This document shows, piece by piece, positions 48,907-61,279 of a stretch of DNA of 64,000 nt. Source of the stretch: Welwitschia mirabilis (Eukaryota; Gnetophyta; Gnetopsida; Welwitschiales); assembly GCA_051453625.1 (NCBI GenBank), contig JBOZIK010000001.1, positions 204,748,774 to 204,812,773 on the forward strand. The letters are read 5' to 3'. The position numbers and the translations under genes were made by a program. The stretch's first letter is position 1. Each line of letters opens with the position of its first letter. Below the pieces are notes generated by a model. It saw only the letters and a list, made by a program, of their open reading frames with translations. It was not told where the DNA came from and did no database searches.

Positions 48907-50377
48907 AACTTCCTACATGTAGAAATACATTTGTAACACAAGCTAAATGATGTTGTTATTAATTGTGGGTTATGAAATGGAGTGAAAGTTATATGGAAAA
49001 TGAGTTAATAATTAATGGATAAATGAAAAATTTGGGAATTTGAGTGGATTTTAAGTTAGCAATTTCATGGTATTATAAAGCCTAAAGCCAAAGAGAAAAT
49101 TAAAAATAAATAACAATGTAGAAAATGATGATGTAAACACACTTATGCAAATGAATGAAAAAATAATCTAAGAGCAAATTCCACCTAATTACTAGATCAT
49201 CTTGTTATAGAGATTGACCCCATATAATCTAGATTAATTAAGAAATGCCATCACTAGANNNNNNNNNNNNNNNNNNNNNNNNNNNNNNNNNNNNNNNNNN
49301 NNNNNNNNNNNNNNNNNNNNNNNNNNNNNNNNNNNNNNNNNNNNNNNNNNNNNNNNNNAATGAATGAAAAAATAATCTAAGAGCAAATTCCACCTAATTA
49401 CTAGATCATCTTATTATAGAGATTGACCCCATATAACCTAGATTAATTAAGAAATGCCATCACTAGATCAAGACCACGCTAAGATATTAGGTACATCAAA
49501 TAGAATAAAAAAATATGCAAAGATAATCTAGGAAAGTAATATAATGCACCTAAACTAATAATGCTCAACTTTAATAATGGTTAACCTCATAATTTATATC
49601 ACTAAAGAAGCTATTATGAAATCATAAGCAGCATGAACTATTATATATAATAAGCATAATAAAATAGAAAAGAATTCTTTGAATTAATTTTGAAGTAACG
49701 TTCATGTTAGAAAGTAGCCATACCTCAATGGAGCAATCATAGCCCAACATCAAGGAAGATATATCTCTACAACTATAATGAGTGGATCTCCATTCCTTCG
49801 ATCTCCTATCATAAGAATTTTTAGTTTAAACAAAGACAAGTAGGAGTTGAGAATGGAGTTGATACTTATTAATAAAAATAAACTCATAAACAAATAAGAC
49901 AAATAGATGTAGGTAAAATCCTAACAACTGTGTAAGAAACACAGAGACAAATGGCCAAAGTTAGGTGAAGTTTATTGAAGCATTATTTCAGATGTCTTTC
50001 TGCTAGTCATCTAGATAATATAGGAGATAATGCCATCTCATAAGAATTTCATGTCATCTTTCAAAATGATTGTAGTTAGCATCCTTATTGGCTTAAATAT
50101 TCTATCATTCATAGAGTCACCTAGACAATAAGGTAGACAATAGGATGTTTACAAGTGTCCATGTAATGCATTAGCCTTAATGTTTACAGGAAGTTTACTT
50201 CAAAATAGGAAATATTATAAATTTCTTTAAATGATGTAAAATATCATGAAGATTACATGTTTCTGTATCTTTCATATCATCTCTTCATTATCATACAAAT
50301 CTAGCATAAACTTGTCTAATATGCTGCAAAACTACTCAAAACATCCTATCAAATACATGCAAGTTGGTAGTGCAATA
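48907..50377 (-). repeat. Family A LTR, minus strand, spanning an assembly gap
   Basis: On the minus strand it starts at 50377 with TATTGCACTACCAACTTGCAT and runs collinear with the family A LTRs: AGGAGATCGAAGGAATGGAG-like at 49800, the GCTCCATTGAGGT block at 49720, GATCTAGTGATGGCATTTC near 49470. The low end near 48907 is approximate. After removing the 100-base gap and the duplicated flank of about 109 bp, its length fits the family. No target duplication could be confirmed, and no internal sequence is attached; probably a solo LTR. Confidence 0.72.
49259..49358. other. Assembly gap with duplicated flanks
   Basis: 100 undetermined bases. The 109 bases 49150-49258 recur almost exactly at 49359-49467. 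The gap therefore joins two overlapping contig ends and falsely duplicates part of the LTR. Confidence 0.97.
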
Positions 50378-51837
50378 GCATTATAAAGAAAATTTAAGGG
50401 TATCAAATATTCATGTTTTAGAGGCTCTTCTAGAAGAGATTTAGCTTCATTAAGATAAAAGTATTGATAAAGTGAATGGAATTTTTATGAGCAAGCTTTT
50501 ACAATTTCTTGTTCAATAAGTCCATCAAATACTACTATCATTGAATTTAAAATTGCATTTAGATAACATATATAATAGAAACATTATTTATTTACTAATC
50601 CTTTTAGCATTCACATTAAGGTAATAAAAGTTGAAACTTTTCATTTCTTTATAGCTCTATATTTTATAATACCAGGCTCTATTTTTACATTTGATGTGAT
50701 CTTAATAGTAACACTTGTATTGTGTGTCACAAGGAGTTAGCTAGCTCTCATGTATTTCTTTCCTTAGTTGAATGTAAGTTCTTAGTCTTATCATCCCATT
50801 AAATGTGAAAATGTAAAGTTGATGTAACTTATTAGTCTTATTACATAATACTTTTGTAGTAGTTAGCATTATTATAAGGGTTTGTACTTATCTTAATACT
50901 TCACAAATAATGGAAGCTTAATTAAGATATATAAGAAATCTAGGTATTAACCACAAGAAACTTATTTAATGGATACTTAAGTATCTAAAAGAAACTTAAT
51001 ATGATAACCTATTTATTTGATCTAATATGACACATACTTTGGGTTTTATGGATGCAAATTTTGTAGGTTGCAAGAACACTAAAGGATCCATTACTATCTA
51101 TATTAATATTATTTATGATAGTAAAAGATATAATTGTCTCTCTTTGGACATTGTAATGGAAAATGTAGAATAAGTATGATCATAGAGTTAGATGTGCCTA
51201 AAATATCTACTTGAAATATTTGCTATTAAGTTATCTTTGGCTAAAACAAGGTATTTTTCCTTGTATAAAACATGTTAATATTTGATACCATTTCATCATG
51301 AATTTTATAAAAATAAGGATTTGCTTATGTAGTATTTAATATTAGTGATAAACTAGTAATTTAGTAATTGATTAATGACTTTTTTATAGGCGAATCTAAT
51401 TTAGATTAGCCTGATTCTTTTCAAAAGAAATTGCATTATCAATATCTATAATTAATTGATAATAAACATGAGATGTACATGGAGAAAAGAAGGAAATAGA
51501 GATCTTACATGAAGACCCACAATAATAGGTCATCCTTAGCTTTGTTGATTTGTTTAAATTAAAAGGATTAAAGATTTTACAAGTTGGATACAAGAAGTGA
51601 CCAAATAACATGAATAAGAAAGTCTATAAATGTTTCTTTATGGTCCTTTCAAAGGTGTACATTAATCAATGAATGATGAATCTTTATACATAAAATTTAT
51701 AAAAAGACACTTTGATTTGTAGAGGATAGATACCAATACTCCATTCTTCTTCATGCAACTTGTGTCTTATTAAAGGACATAAGTGTTTCATATTGAAATC
51801 AATCCTATTTCTTCAAGCTTGTGTATTCAATAAGAAT
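50378..51837. other. Unassigned stretch before the right-hand family A element
   Basis: About 1.5 kb where the 5' LTR of the following element would be expected. Only its last 120 bp or so are recognisable, from 51838. The 71-codon minus ORF at 51396-51611 has no motif. It may be strongly diverged LTR or a replacement by deletion and insertion. Confidence 0.4.
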
Positions 51838-51957
51838 ACAACATTTATATTAACTTTCATCTCTATTAGCATGTTTTATTATGGAAAATCTATATTTATT
51901 TGTGAATGATAGGATCTTCTTAAGAGCATAACATTTACATAAATGTGCACCGCAACA
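51838..51957 (+). repeat. 3' end of a family A 5' LTR
   Basis: Last ~120 bp of the LTR: TTTCATCTCTATTAGCATG, then AGAGCATAACATTTACATAAATG, ending GCACCGCAACA, which is the best-preserved LTR terminus in the window. The upstream 1.1 kb is not recognisable. Confidence 0.75.
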
Positions 51958-51960
51958 TCT

Positions 51961-51978
51961 TAGTACCATTATCAAGGA
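51961..51978 (+). other. Primer binding site, tRNA-Asp type (family A)
   Basis: TAGTACCATTATCAAGGA differs from TGGCGCCGTTGTCGGGGA only by G-to-A and C-to-T transitions. The 3-base spacer TCT is the same as in the other element (26185-26187). Confidence 0.85.
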
Positions 51979-52389
51979 AGGCTTCTTGGAGTTTGAAGTT
52001 CATCATTGCTTAGTTAAGTGTTTGGATATTAATTCAAATATTTTTCTATAGTGGCATTGTATTTATAACTATAGTAGCATAGTTTTCTTTTGCCTACAAT
52101 TTCTATTTTACATTCTAAAATAAATGCTTTATTGTCCACTTCACCATCTAAAAGACCTATGGTGATGATGGTCTATGTGCCTTAGTTTTTTAATTTTTTA
52201 CTTTCTTCAAAAATTACATTTTTCACATCATTCTCTCTATTGTCTAAATGACTTAGGAGGATGACAGTCTATTTTTAGTATTTTCGGTGTCTATTATTTC
52301 ATGCTTTCATTTTCTACATTTTTCATTGTTTATGTTTTTTGTCATCTAGACATATTGTCTGGACTACCATAGGGATGATGCATGCTAAA
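51979..52389 (+). other. Family A 5' leader
   Basis: Homologous to 26206-26579. It holds prominent copies of the recurring imperfect palindrome: TTGTCTAAATGAC with GGATGACAG at 52232-52271, and TGTCATCTAGAC with TTGTCTGGAC and GGATGATG at 52340-52382. Confidence 0.55.
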
Positions 52390-53725
52390 CATAAGAATTA
52401 ATCATGTTGGGACATGGTAAAAATCTAGTAAGAAAGAAAAATATAAAATAGAGTAGTTGTTCATAGAGGAAAACATCTGAGAAGGTTTGATTGACTTTGA
52501 ATTTAACTTAAATATGCACATAAAAGGTATGCAAATTTTAAAAATTTCTAAATTAATTATTTTAGAATATGATTTTGTAAAAGAAAATTTTCAGAATATT
52601 GTTTAGATAATATTTTAGAAGAATAACATTTTTTAAATATATCTAGTTTCTTGCAAAAGAAAAAGCAGGTCACCTCATCTAATCTACCCTTCTTATTGGA
52701 ACCTCTATATCTACACTGGTAAATCCTAATGTCAATCTCACTCTTAAAGAGCTTATAGCTAATAAAAATGTGAAATCCAAACCATTTTGTTTATTTACCT
52801 TCTAATGACAATATCAAACTTAGGAATTTAAATGCTTATCCATTTTTAATGGTGAACACGATGAAGATTCTTTACAACATATTATCGACATTGAATGATT
52901 AGTACTTACTTCTAGAAATGATAAGAAAAAAATAAGTGATATAACTTACTTGGTAATTTTTCCCATTACTTTAAAAGGAAAGCTATACTTTTATTAAGAA
53001 CTATTTCTCATAAGAGTCTAAAAACATGAAGTTAAGTTTAAAAAGCTTTCATAAAGAGATTTATGAGTGAAACAATGATAAGAAAATGTAAGAAAGAAGT
53101 AAATAACTTTCAATAATAGCCTAACAAAGATCATGCCTCCACCTATGAGATTTTTTCATTACTTTACATTCAAACCCTGTAAATGGCTTTTCTCAAGAAG
53201 AATTGATAGACTACTTTTATAGTGTATCAACAATCAAACTAAGCAACTTATTTACTTTTTTTATGAAGTAAATTTTATTAAGCTTATATTAAAAAATTAT
53301 TAGAGAGTGCTGGAAGAGTTAGTGAAAGTAAGTTAAACTTGGCCTAAGCCCTCACCCAGAAAAAATTAAATAGTAGATCAAATCATTAAATATTTTAAAG
53401 GATTCAGCAACAAAAAGAGAAAGTAAAAATTGAAAATGAAACAACTAATGTCATTAAGGATTTTATCTCAAATTTAGAAAAATACACTTAGATGATCTTA
53501 GATAAAAAGATGACAAGAGAAAAAAGTGTGGTTGTAGCTCCAACTTATAATCTATTTGAAAACAATTATCATGTGATGAAAGATTGTCCTTTATTGCCAT
53601 CATATAGAGAAATAATATATGAAGAAGTGTGTGCTTTTAATCAAAGGTTTTCAAACTTTCGAAATCAAAATCAAAACCAAAACCAAAGTAAATCTAAAAT
53701 AAAAATAATTTTTAACTTAAGATGA
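52390..53725 (+). pseudogene. Family A gag (relic)
   Basis: Capsid gene relic, uninterrupted here. The Retrotrans_gag-like segment runs through about 52800-53330 (FNGEHDEDSLQHI-like, KSFHKEIYE-like, SQEELIDYFYS). The open frame 53492-53725 carries the zinc-knuckle region: the family CX2CX4HX4C now reads APTYNLFENNYHVMKDC, with the first two cysteines lost, followed by PLLPSYREIIYEEVCAFNQR and an Asn/Gln-rich tail. Stops interrupt the first half. Confidence 0.82.
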
Positions 53726-54429
53726 ATGGATAACTAAATTTTAAAAAGTTTCAAATAAATCATCCTAATTTCCAATCATTTAGAAAAATATTTGAGAAAA
53801 TTTCCAATCAAACAACTCTAATAATTAAGTAAGCTCATCCAACTCACAAAATCAAGGTGATCCACTTAGAAATTTCATTTATGAGTTGAGAAAACCCTAA
53901 GAAAGAAAAAATTCTGACATTGAAAACCTTATGAGTATTTTATAATAAACTATGCTTACTAATCAAAAACCACAAGGGGAACTTGCTACACAACCTCTAC
54001 CAAATCCAAATGAAGTTAAAAAAGATTATAAAGCTATTACAAGAAGTGAAAATGAGACAATAGCTCCTACCCTTGAGGCTTTAACATCTTAAAGGGATAA
54101 AAATAATGAGGAAGAAGAGGATATAAAAATTTTAGAAAATCATGCTTTCCCTTCTCTTTTGAATAATAAAAATAAAAATTATGCTCATGAAAAAGGTAAG
54201 CAATCTACTACTCCTTTGCTTAATAGATTGAACACTAATCCTGCTTTTGATGAACATCTTAAAACCTTAATACAAAATGTAATCATAAATTTATCATTTT
54301 GAAAACTTTTTTAAGAGAATCCTAAATATTCTAAGTTGTGGAAATATCTAATTAGAAGAAAATAAAAATAAAATATGCCTAGTAAAGTCTTTCAAGCCCA
54401 ATCCATAAACAACTTAGACTTATAAAAAT

Positions 54430-54860
54430 GTCTAAAGTTTAAATATCCAGGGGCAGTAACTATTAGTGCTACTTTAGAAGGAAACAGAAGAATAAAGATA
54501 GCCTTGATTGATATAGGAGATAGTATCAACATTATACCCTTACATATTTGTCAATGATTTAAGTTGAAAAGTAGAATAGATCCTATAAGGATTATCTTAG
54601 AATTATCAAATACATTAGTTAAAAAACCTTTAGGCATGATTAAGTATTTAATGATTCAAGTTGAAGAAGAATTCTACTCTATTGATGTGCTTATGATACA
54701 AGTGAAACATAACCATGATTTTCCATTACTTCTAGGTAAAGATTTTTGTGCAATAGTCCATTATATTATAGATACCAGAGCAGGAATGATGGAATGTCAT
54801 TTAGGGAATAATAATTTCATAATAAGAGTGTTTGATGCTACTAAAAAAATATTTAGGTGA
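54430..54860 (+). pseudogene. Family A aspartic protease (relic, better preserved)
   Basis: The frame reads ALIDIGDSINIIPLHICQ and then a stop. It matches the gypsy protease block AL.DLGASIN.MPL.I and retains D-x-G. The next 98 codons (54564-54860) are open and contain the expected ILELSNTLVKKPLGMI, PLLLGKDFCA and IDTRAGMMECHLG segments (usual: P.ILGRPFLAT, ID...G...L..G). The alanine after DxG is Asp, which is unusual for the family, so activity is unlikely even apart from the stop. Confidence 0.85.
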
Positions 54861-55096
54861 TGATTTAAGTGCAGAAGAAGATATTAAATCAATTTTATTT
54901 CTACAACATTTTCCACTTGAGTAAAAATGGTCAATGATTCATGAGTCAACTTTATTTGATAATTAACTTGAACTAGGTAACTTGAAAACTTTTGATAATC
55001 GACTTGATCTTGACCATTTAGAAACTAATTATTTTTATCTAAAGAGTAAAAATACTAAATCTATCAATTATGTAGAAGTTAATAACCTAAGAAAAA

Positions 55097-56026
55097 CTAA
55101 GATTTCTTATTTTAAGGGTAGTCATCCACTACTAACATCTAGACGATAGTTTGAGATGACAATGAATTTTCCTAAAACCTTAATAGAAAATAAAAATATN
55201 NNNNNNNNNNNNNNNNNNNNNNNNNNNNNNNNNNNNNNNNNNNNNNNNNNNNNNNNNNNNNNNNNNNNNNNNNNNNNNNNNNNNNNNNNNNNNNNNNNNN
55301 NNNNNNNNNNNNNNNNNNNNNNNNNNNNNNNNNNNNNNNNNNNNNNNNNNNNNNNNNNNNNNNNNNNNNNNNNNNNNNNNNNNNNNNNNNNNNNNNNNNN
55401 NNNNNNNNNNNNNNNNNNNNNNNNNNNNNNNNNNNNNNNNNNNNNNNNNNNNNNNNNNNNNNNNNNNNNNNNNNNNNNNNNNNNNNNNNNNNNNNNNNNN
55501 NNNNNNNNNNNNNNNNNNNNNNNNNNNNNNNNNNNNNNNNNNNNNNNNNNNNNNNNNNNNNNNNNNNNNNNNNNNNNNNNNNNNNNNNNNNNNNNNNNNN
55601 NNNNNNNNNNNNNNNNNNNNNNNNNNNNNNNNNNNNNNNNNNNNNNNNNNNNNNNNNNNNNNNNNNNNNNNNNNNNNNNNNNNNNNNNNNNNNNNNNNNN
55701 NNNNNNNNNNNNNNNNNNNNNNNNNNNNNNNNNNNNNNNNNNNNNNNNNNNNNNNNNNNNNNNNNNNNNNNNNNNNNNNNNNNNNNNNNNNNNNNNNNNN
55801 NNNNNNNNNNNNNNNNNNNNNNNNNNNNNNNNNNNNNNNNNNNNNNNNNNNNNNNNNNNNNNNNNNNNNNNNNNNNNNNNNNNNNNNNNNNNNNNNNNNN
55901 NNNNNNNNNNNNNNNNNNNNNNNACTAAGATTTCTTATTTTAAGGGTAGTCATCCACTACTAACGTCTAGACGATAGTTTGAGATGACAATGAATTTTTC
56001 TAAAACCTTAATAGAAAATAAAAATA
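55097..56026. other. Assembly gap (55200-55923, 724 N) with duplicated flanks
   Basis: The 103 bases 55097-55199 recur at 55924-56026 with about two differences. The two contigs overlap and the estimated 724-base gap is probably spurious. Coordinates here include both copies of the duplicated flank. The region is the linker between protease and RT, and the other element shows no matching extra sequence between 31690 and 31800. Confidence 0.93.
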
Positions 56027-56369
56027 TGAATTTAAATCTAGATTTGAAACCCTTATCCAGTGAACTAAAGTATATGTTTGAACTGAAGTATATCTTTTAT
56101 ATGTAATGATTAGAACAAATATTTGATAATGAATAAAAAAACTTTCCCCTTAATAAGAATGGAGTTTAATCTCATTTTTGCAATCTAAATTCCCTCAATA
56201 AGAATTAAGCTTAATCTTGCTTTTGCAATCTAAGGTAAATGCATTTGCTTAGTTCCATAAATATTTAACATCCATTTCTATCTCATTTGTTTAACATAAA
56301 AATCTACCTTGAGGATAATGCAAAACCTTCTAGGTAACCCCAATGTAGACTTAATATAGTTCTTAAGCA

Positions 56370-57010
56370 AGTTGTAAAAGATGAAATCATTATATTAATG
56401 AATGCTAGAATCATTTATACCTTTACTGATAGTGAATGAATTATTCCTTTAATGATAGTCCCTTAGAAAGCTAAGAAATAGATGATGTTCATTAATTATA
56501 GAAAATTAAATGAAATAATAGACCATTGTCCTTTGCCTTTTCTTGATCATATACTTGATGGAATATAAGAACATGCTTTTTATTATTTTCTTAATAGATA
56601 TAGTGGTTATAATCATGTTTTTTTACAAGTGAGGATTAGACTAAAACTAGTTTCACTTTATCTTTTGGTACTTTTGCTTTTAGATGCATGCCTTTTGGAA
56701 TTTGTAATGCTCCTAATACTTTTTAACATGCAATGATAAGTATTTCTTCTGATATTTTTAGTGGATTTGATAGAAATTTTTATGAATGAGTTCTCTATCT
56801 ATGCTAAAAATTTTGAACAAATCTGAGAAAGATCAAAGAAAGTCCTTGATAGATGCATTTCTAGTGGCTTACATTCAAGTTAGAAGAAAAACTTATTTTT
56901 AGTTAAAAGTGGAATTGTTTTAGGTCATCATATTTTGAAAACATAGATTAGGACAAACTCTAAAAAAGTTAGTATCATTTAAAACCTAACTCCTCCCAAT
57001 CAATGTAAAA
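56370..57010 (+). pseudogene. Family A reverse transcriptase (relic)
   Basis: Blocks in order: MMFINYRKLNEI (56473 on), DHCPLPFLDHILDGI (56522), FYYFLNRYSGYNH (56577), then LDACLLEFVMLLI from a shifted frame and FMNEFSIYA at about 56779. The catalytic F/Y-x-D-D is M-N-E (56785-56790) and the D of FLDGYSGY is Asn, so both metal-binding positions are lost. A small frameshift lies between 56620 and 56700. Confidence 0.88.
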
Positions 57011-57039
57011 TAAGTTTGATCCTTTCTTAGTCATTGTGA

Positions 57040-57450
57040 TTTTTATCATTGGTTTATTTAGGATTACACAGAAATTTATAAACTCCTTCACTCATTACTA
57101 GAAAAAGAAGCTAAATTTGATTAGAATGAATCTTGTTAGCTTGCTTTTGATAAACTTAAATGTAAACTTTTTTATGCTCTTATTATAATAGAACCTAATT
57201 GGGAAAACGATTTTTAGTTAATGTGTAATGCTACTAATTTTGTTGTGGGTGGGGTACTTTGTTAAAACTATGAAAATTATTTTAAAGTTATATCTTATCA
57301 TATTAAAACTCTCTCTATAACTCACATAAATTATACTACTATTGAGAAAGAAATATTAGCAATTATCTCTTGCCTTGATACACTTAGATATTATCTTTTA
57401 GGCTCTCATATGAATGTTTATAGTAATCATATTACAATTTGATACTTTAT
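57040..57450 (+). pseudogene. Family A RNase H (relic)
   Basis: Reads LMCNATNFVVGGVL, ISYHIKTLSITHINYTTIEK and EILAIISCLDTLRYYLLGSH, followed by NVYSNHITI. Compare the gypsy pattern CDAS..A.GAVL, TL..AQ.NYTTTEKELLAV and V.TDH..L. Two catalytic aspartates are altered: CDAS to CNAT and TDH to SNH. Confidence 0.88.
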
Positions 57451-57719
57451 GACTAAGAAATATTGAGAGTTAGATTAATTAGATGAATCCTCCTCATGCA
57501 AAGATTTAATTTAACCATCATTGATGAAGCAAAAAATCATAATAGTATTACTAATCATTTATCTTGTCTTCCTTCTCCTCTTGATGATCTTGTGATTACT
57601 GGTTATTTTTTGGATAAATAATTTTTTGCTATATCTTTTATTCTTCTTCCTCCTTGATATACTAATATTGTTAATTAATTATTACCATAAAAACACTAAA
57701 AAATTTAACTTATAATCAA

Positions 57720-58500
57720 TGAAAAACCTTTCTCCATAGAATAGGTAAATATGAATGAATAGAACCATATCTTTATCGTAGCTGTAAAGGCTAAATTATG
57801 AAAAAATATGTGTCTGATTGGGAAAATCTAATATTCTTTATCATTATTATAGTAATGTTTGTGGAGATTATTTTAGTGGATAGAAAATAGATATAAAAAT
57901 TATCCACTCTAATTTTTATTGGCCTACTCTTTTTTAAGATTCTTTTACTTTTACTAGAAGGTGTAATCCTTGTCAACTTTATGGTAGCCTTATTCATGCT
58001 CAAGAGATGCCCCTTAAACCTATACTTAAATGTAAACATTTTAATTATTGAGGAATTAATTTTATAGAGCTTTATCACCCACCTTCTAATAATAAGAATC
58101 ATATTTTAATGATGGTAGATTACGTGACTAAATGGGTTAAAGCTATTTCTACTTCTTTGAATAATGCCTAAATTGTTTTTATTTTTCTTATAACTCATAT
58201 TTTTTAATGATTTCATTTTTATAATATTATTAGTAGTGATTAAGGAACTCATTTTATAAATTAACCTTTCAGGAAACTTCTTTTATCCATTTGAATAAAA
58301 CATACAGTAGCTTATGCTTATCATCCTTATATCAATGGCCAAGCTAACATTGCAAATAGAGAAATTAAGAAAATGTTATAAAAACTTGTTTTTATTAATA
58401 ATAAATCTTGGGTTTTTAATCTTAACTATGTTATTTGATCTTATCATACTACTTGGAATAGTTCTCTTGATTTTCAACTTATGAACTCATGTATAGAAAA
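57720..58500 (+). pseudogene. Family A integrase (relic)
   Basis: The zinc-binding part is at 57740-58010. The core begins ILMMVDYVTKWVKAI (58105 on), keeping the first catalytic Asp. The second lies in the SSD..GTHFIN block (58229 on), with a stop after the Asp. The third block reads AYHPYINGQANIANREIKKM (58315 on) where the family has GQAE, so the catalytic Glu is Asn. The 103-codon minus-strand ORF at 57791-58102 is antisense to this and not a gene. Confidence 0.88.
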
Positions 58501-58559
58501 GTTTGTATTTTACTTGTTGAGGTATGCTATAGCTCTTATCGTGCTTCTCATTAACTTAA

Positions 58560-58916
58560 TCTTATAAACCTTTATGAGAAGCTTAAACATAGGTTAGTCT
58601 AATTAGATCATCTTAATGAAAAACATACTTGTAATATAAATTTTTAATTAATCCTTAAATCCCAAGATAAACTCAAACATAATAGAAAGTTACTTAATAA
58701 AAAGTTTAAACCTAGTGAACTTGTCCTTTTGTATAATACTAGAGTACATATTTTAAATAAAAAGTTAACCTCTTAATGATTAAATCCTTATCTTACATAG
58801 AGAGTGCATTCTAATGGCTCTGTTACGATTTTCAACTTAGAAACTAAGAAGATTTAGAAAGTTAATGGACAAATATTAAAACTATATAAAAAATCTTTTG
58901 ATAAATCTTGAACATG
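58560..58916 (+). pseudogene. Family A pol C-terminus (relic)
   Basis: Contains the terminal block LLYNTRV-like (58729 on), KLTS, then KVNGQILKLYKKSF at about 58859. It is homologous to 34200-34473 and matches the Athila/Tat polyprotein end FKVNGQRLK.Y. No chromodomain follows. Confidence 0.85.
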
Positions 58917-61279
58917 ATAGAAGAACTTATTTTAGAGGTTTCCCTCAATGAAGAGGAATTTTACCCTGTCATTGTCTAAATTCTTTCTTAGCTTATCCTT
59001 TTAGTAGATGTTATGATACTACTTGATTATCTTTTAAACTTGACTTATGTGTTGCTTTATGAAGTTTCCATGGCTAGTATTCATACTTGGGCATTTTATA
59101 GTAATACTATTAGATTCATTTAATCTTGAGACATTCCCATGTCTATGGAGTTTACTTTGAAGGAAGATGTCTTAGTGCTTGTACTTTTTTTTTAAAAAAA
59201 TAATGTGAGGCCTTTGGTTATTTAAGAGTGTTTCTTTTTATCTTTTATCTCACTTATTAACCTTCACCTTTTTGCATGTATGATCATGTGAGATTTATTT
59301 AGAAAAGAGAGAGAGAGAGAGAGAGAGAGAGAATAATGATCATGATCATTAAGAGTATTCTTTTCTATCTTTTATCTCACTTATTCACCTTCACCTTTTT
59401 GGGTATGTAATCATGTGAGATTTATTTAGGAAAAAAGAGAGAAAAAGAAAATAATGATCATGATCTAATTATATTTATGCTTAAAGAAAAATACATGATT
59501 ACGATAATATCCTATCACATCAAGGTAAATTTTTGTGAAAGAAATCTTTGATAGTGTTGGTAGCTATGGGAACTTCACTTAGGGGTTAGTTGGTCATGAT
59601 TTTTAGGTTCTTGCTACTCTAATAGTGGTTGCATTCCCTTATCCTGGAAAATTTATAATAAACATTAAGGTTATAAGATCAGTGATGTTCTTGGAATCAT
59701 CAAAGGCATTCCTTATTTCCTAGACTCTTAATATTCCCATATGATCATTTTACTTTTAATGATTTAGATGTGTTTTGGAGTGTGAGTAAGTGATTTCATT
59801 TTTAAGTAACTTTTGATCTTATCATTCATTTTTCTAGGCACTTAAGTTTTTTGTATCATCATAATTACTACCCTTTTAAGTAAAACATTGTAAAGTTTAT
59901 ACATTTTATCATGCGTTTTTACTTAAGTAGCTTTATAATGTCTTCTATGGGGGTTTGCTAGATTAGAATTTACGTTAGGTAAACAATATTCTTCATGTTT
60001 CTTATATCCATTTTCATTTTACTTTTTTTTTTATTTTTTAATTTGTTATTTTAAATTCATTTCTGTATTCTCTCATCTTCATATAAAACCCTATCATTTA
60101 GTAGTTTCCTTACTATTAAATCATGACATATCATGTTCTTTTAACATTAGAATTAAAATAAAAAATGTTTAAGTTTAATAACTTTTATGAGATTTCTTGT
60201 ATTTTTTAAAATTATACACTTTGTCTTGTTTATTTTTTACTTCAGGCACATTTATTTATTCTTCATTATCAAGTTCTACCCTAGTTAGTATATTTTCCTT
60301 AGCCTTATTTTTTTTATTTTTTTAATCACTTACTTCATTCTGATTTTCACAATTATTTCTCATTCCTTGTTTTTTCAAGCTTTCTGATAAATTCTGATAC
60401 CTTCATGATAATTTTTAAGCCTAAATTTCTTGCTTGACATGATTATTTTTACAAACTTTTTCAAAGTTTCATCATCCACCTAGTCATTGAAATGACATAG
60501 GCAGATGACAGTTTGATTTTTTTGAGAGCCATCCTTGAGCTATCATCCAGATAATGTGATTAGATGATAGTGTAATAAAACTATGGCTCAAACCCTTTTT
60601 CCTCATTTTTCTTTATTTGTTCATCATTTCCACCTATTCCTTTAAGAGATGATAATACCCTTAGTCTCTGCCATCACACTAAATCTTATTCTCATGAGAT
60701 TAACTCTTAGATTTGCTATATTTTTACAAATTTCTAGAAATGAGATAACTTTTTTCTCCCTTATTTTTTTAATTTCTTCTCTCATTTTCAGCCTTTTGAC
60801 ATGTAGTTTTCATGTATGTTGATCAAGTTTTCATGATATTTAATTTACAACCTAAGAATTTAATTTTTAATACATATTTTGAAAGATATGATTGATTGTA
60901 TGTTAAAGAAGAAAAATTTATGTTTTAATCTTTCAAACTTGACTTCTCATAAACTATAGGTTGAAATATAGTGGTCCTATAGGATAAATTGATCAATTCC
61001 ATGTGTTCTATGATTCTACTAGATTAGAATTTTCATTTGAGTACTTTGAATTTTTACCTTATGTGAGGTTCAATGAAAAAACTATTTTTCTATTTTTATG
61101 CATTTTGAGATTTTATTCTCATGACTAGACAATACAAGATGTGTTAACACCTTTAGGAAGGGAGGACATATTTTCATGATTTTGTACATTTTCTATCGAT
61201 TTTGGGGGTCATTTTTTGAGCATCCATGCAATCTATTTAGCTTGTTTATTAGATTTTGCATAATATTTTATGTATTTTT
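58917..61279 (+). other. Family A spacer between pol and the downstream ORF
   Basis: Homologous to 34621-36895. It includes the tandem 127-bp duplication with a GA tract (59222-59467), two copies of the recurring imperfect palindrome (60468-60570) and the purine run at 61156-61167. No ORF of note. Confidence 0.6.
59222..59467 (+). repeat. 127-bp tandem duplication containing a GA microsatellite
   Basis: Two copies of the unit TAAGAGTnTTCTTTTnATC ... GATCATGATC, starting at 59223 and 59350. Copy one has an intact (GA)n tract at 59306-59332; copy two has a decayed GAAAAAAGAGAG tract. The other family A element has a single copy (34910-35060). The duplication is therefore specific to this element. 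Confidence 0.85.

Noticed and set aside
55156-55977. ORFs of 257-273 codons on both strands
   Set aside because: They span the 724-base gap and have no supported sequence in the middle.
57791-58102. 103-codon minus-strand ORF rich in Ile, Lys and Ser
   Set aside because: Antisense to the family A integrase relic, whose motifs are readable on the plus strand; composition is that expected of AT-rich shadow frames.
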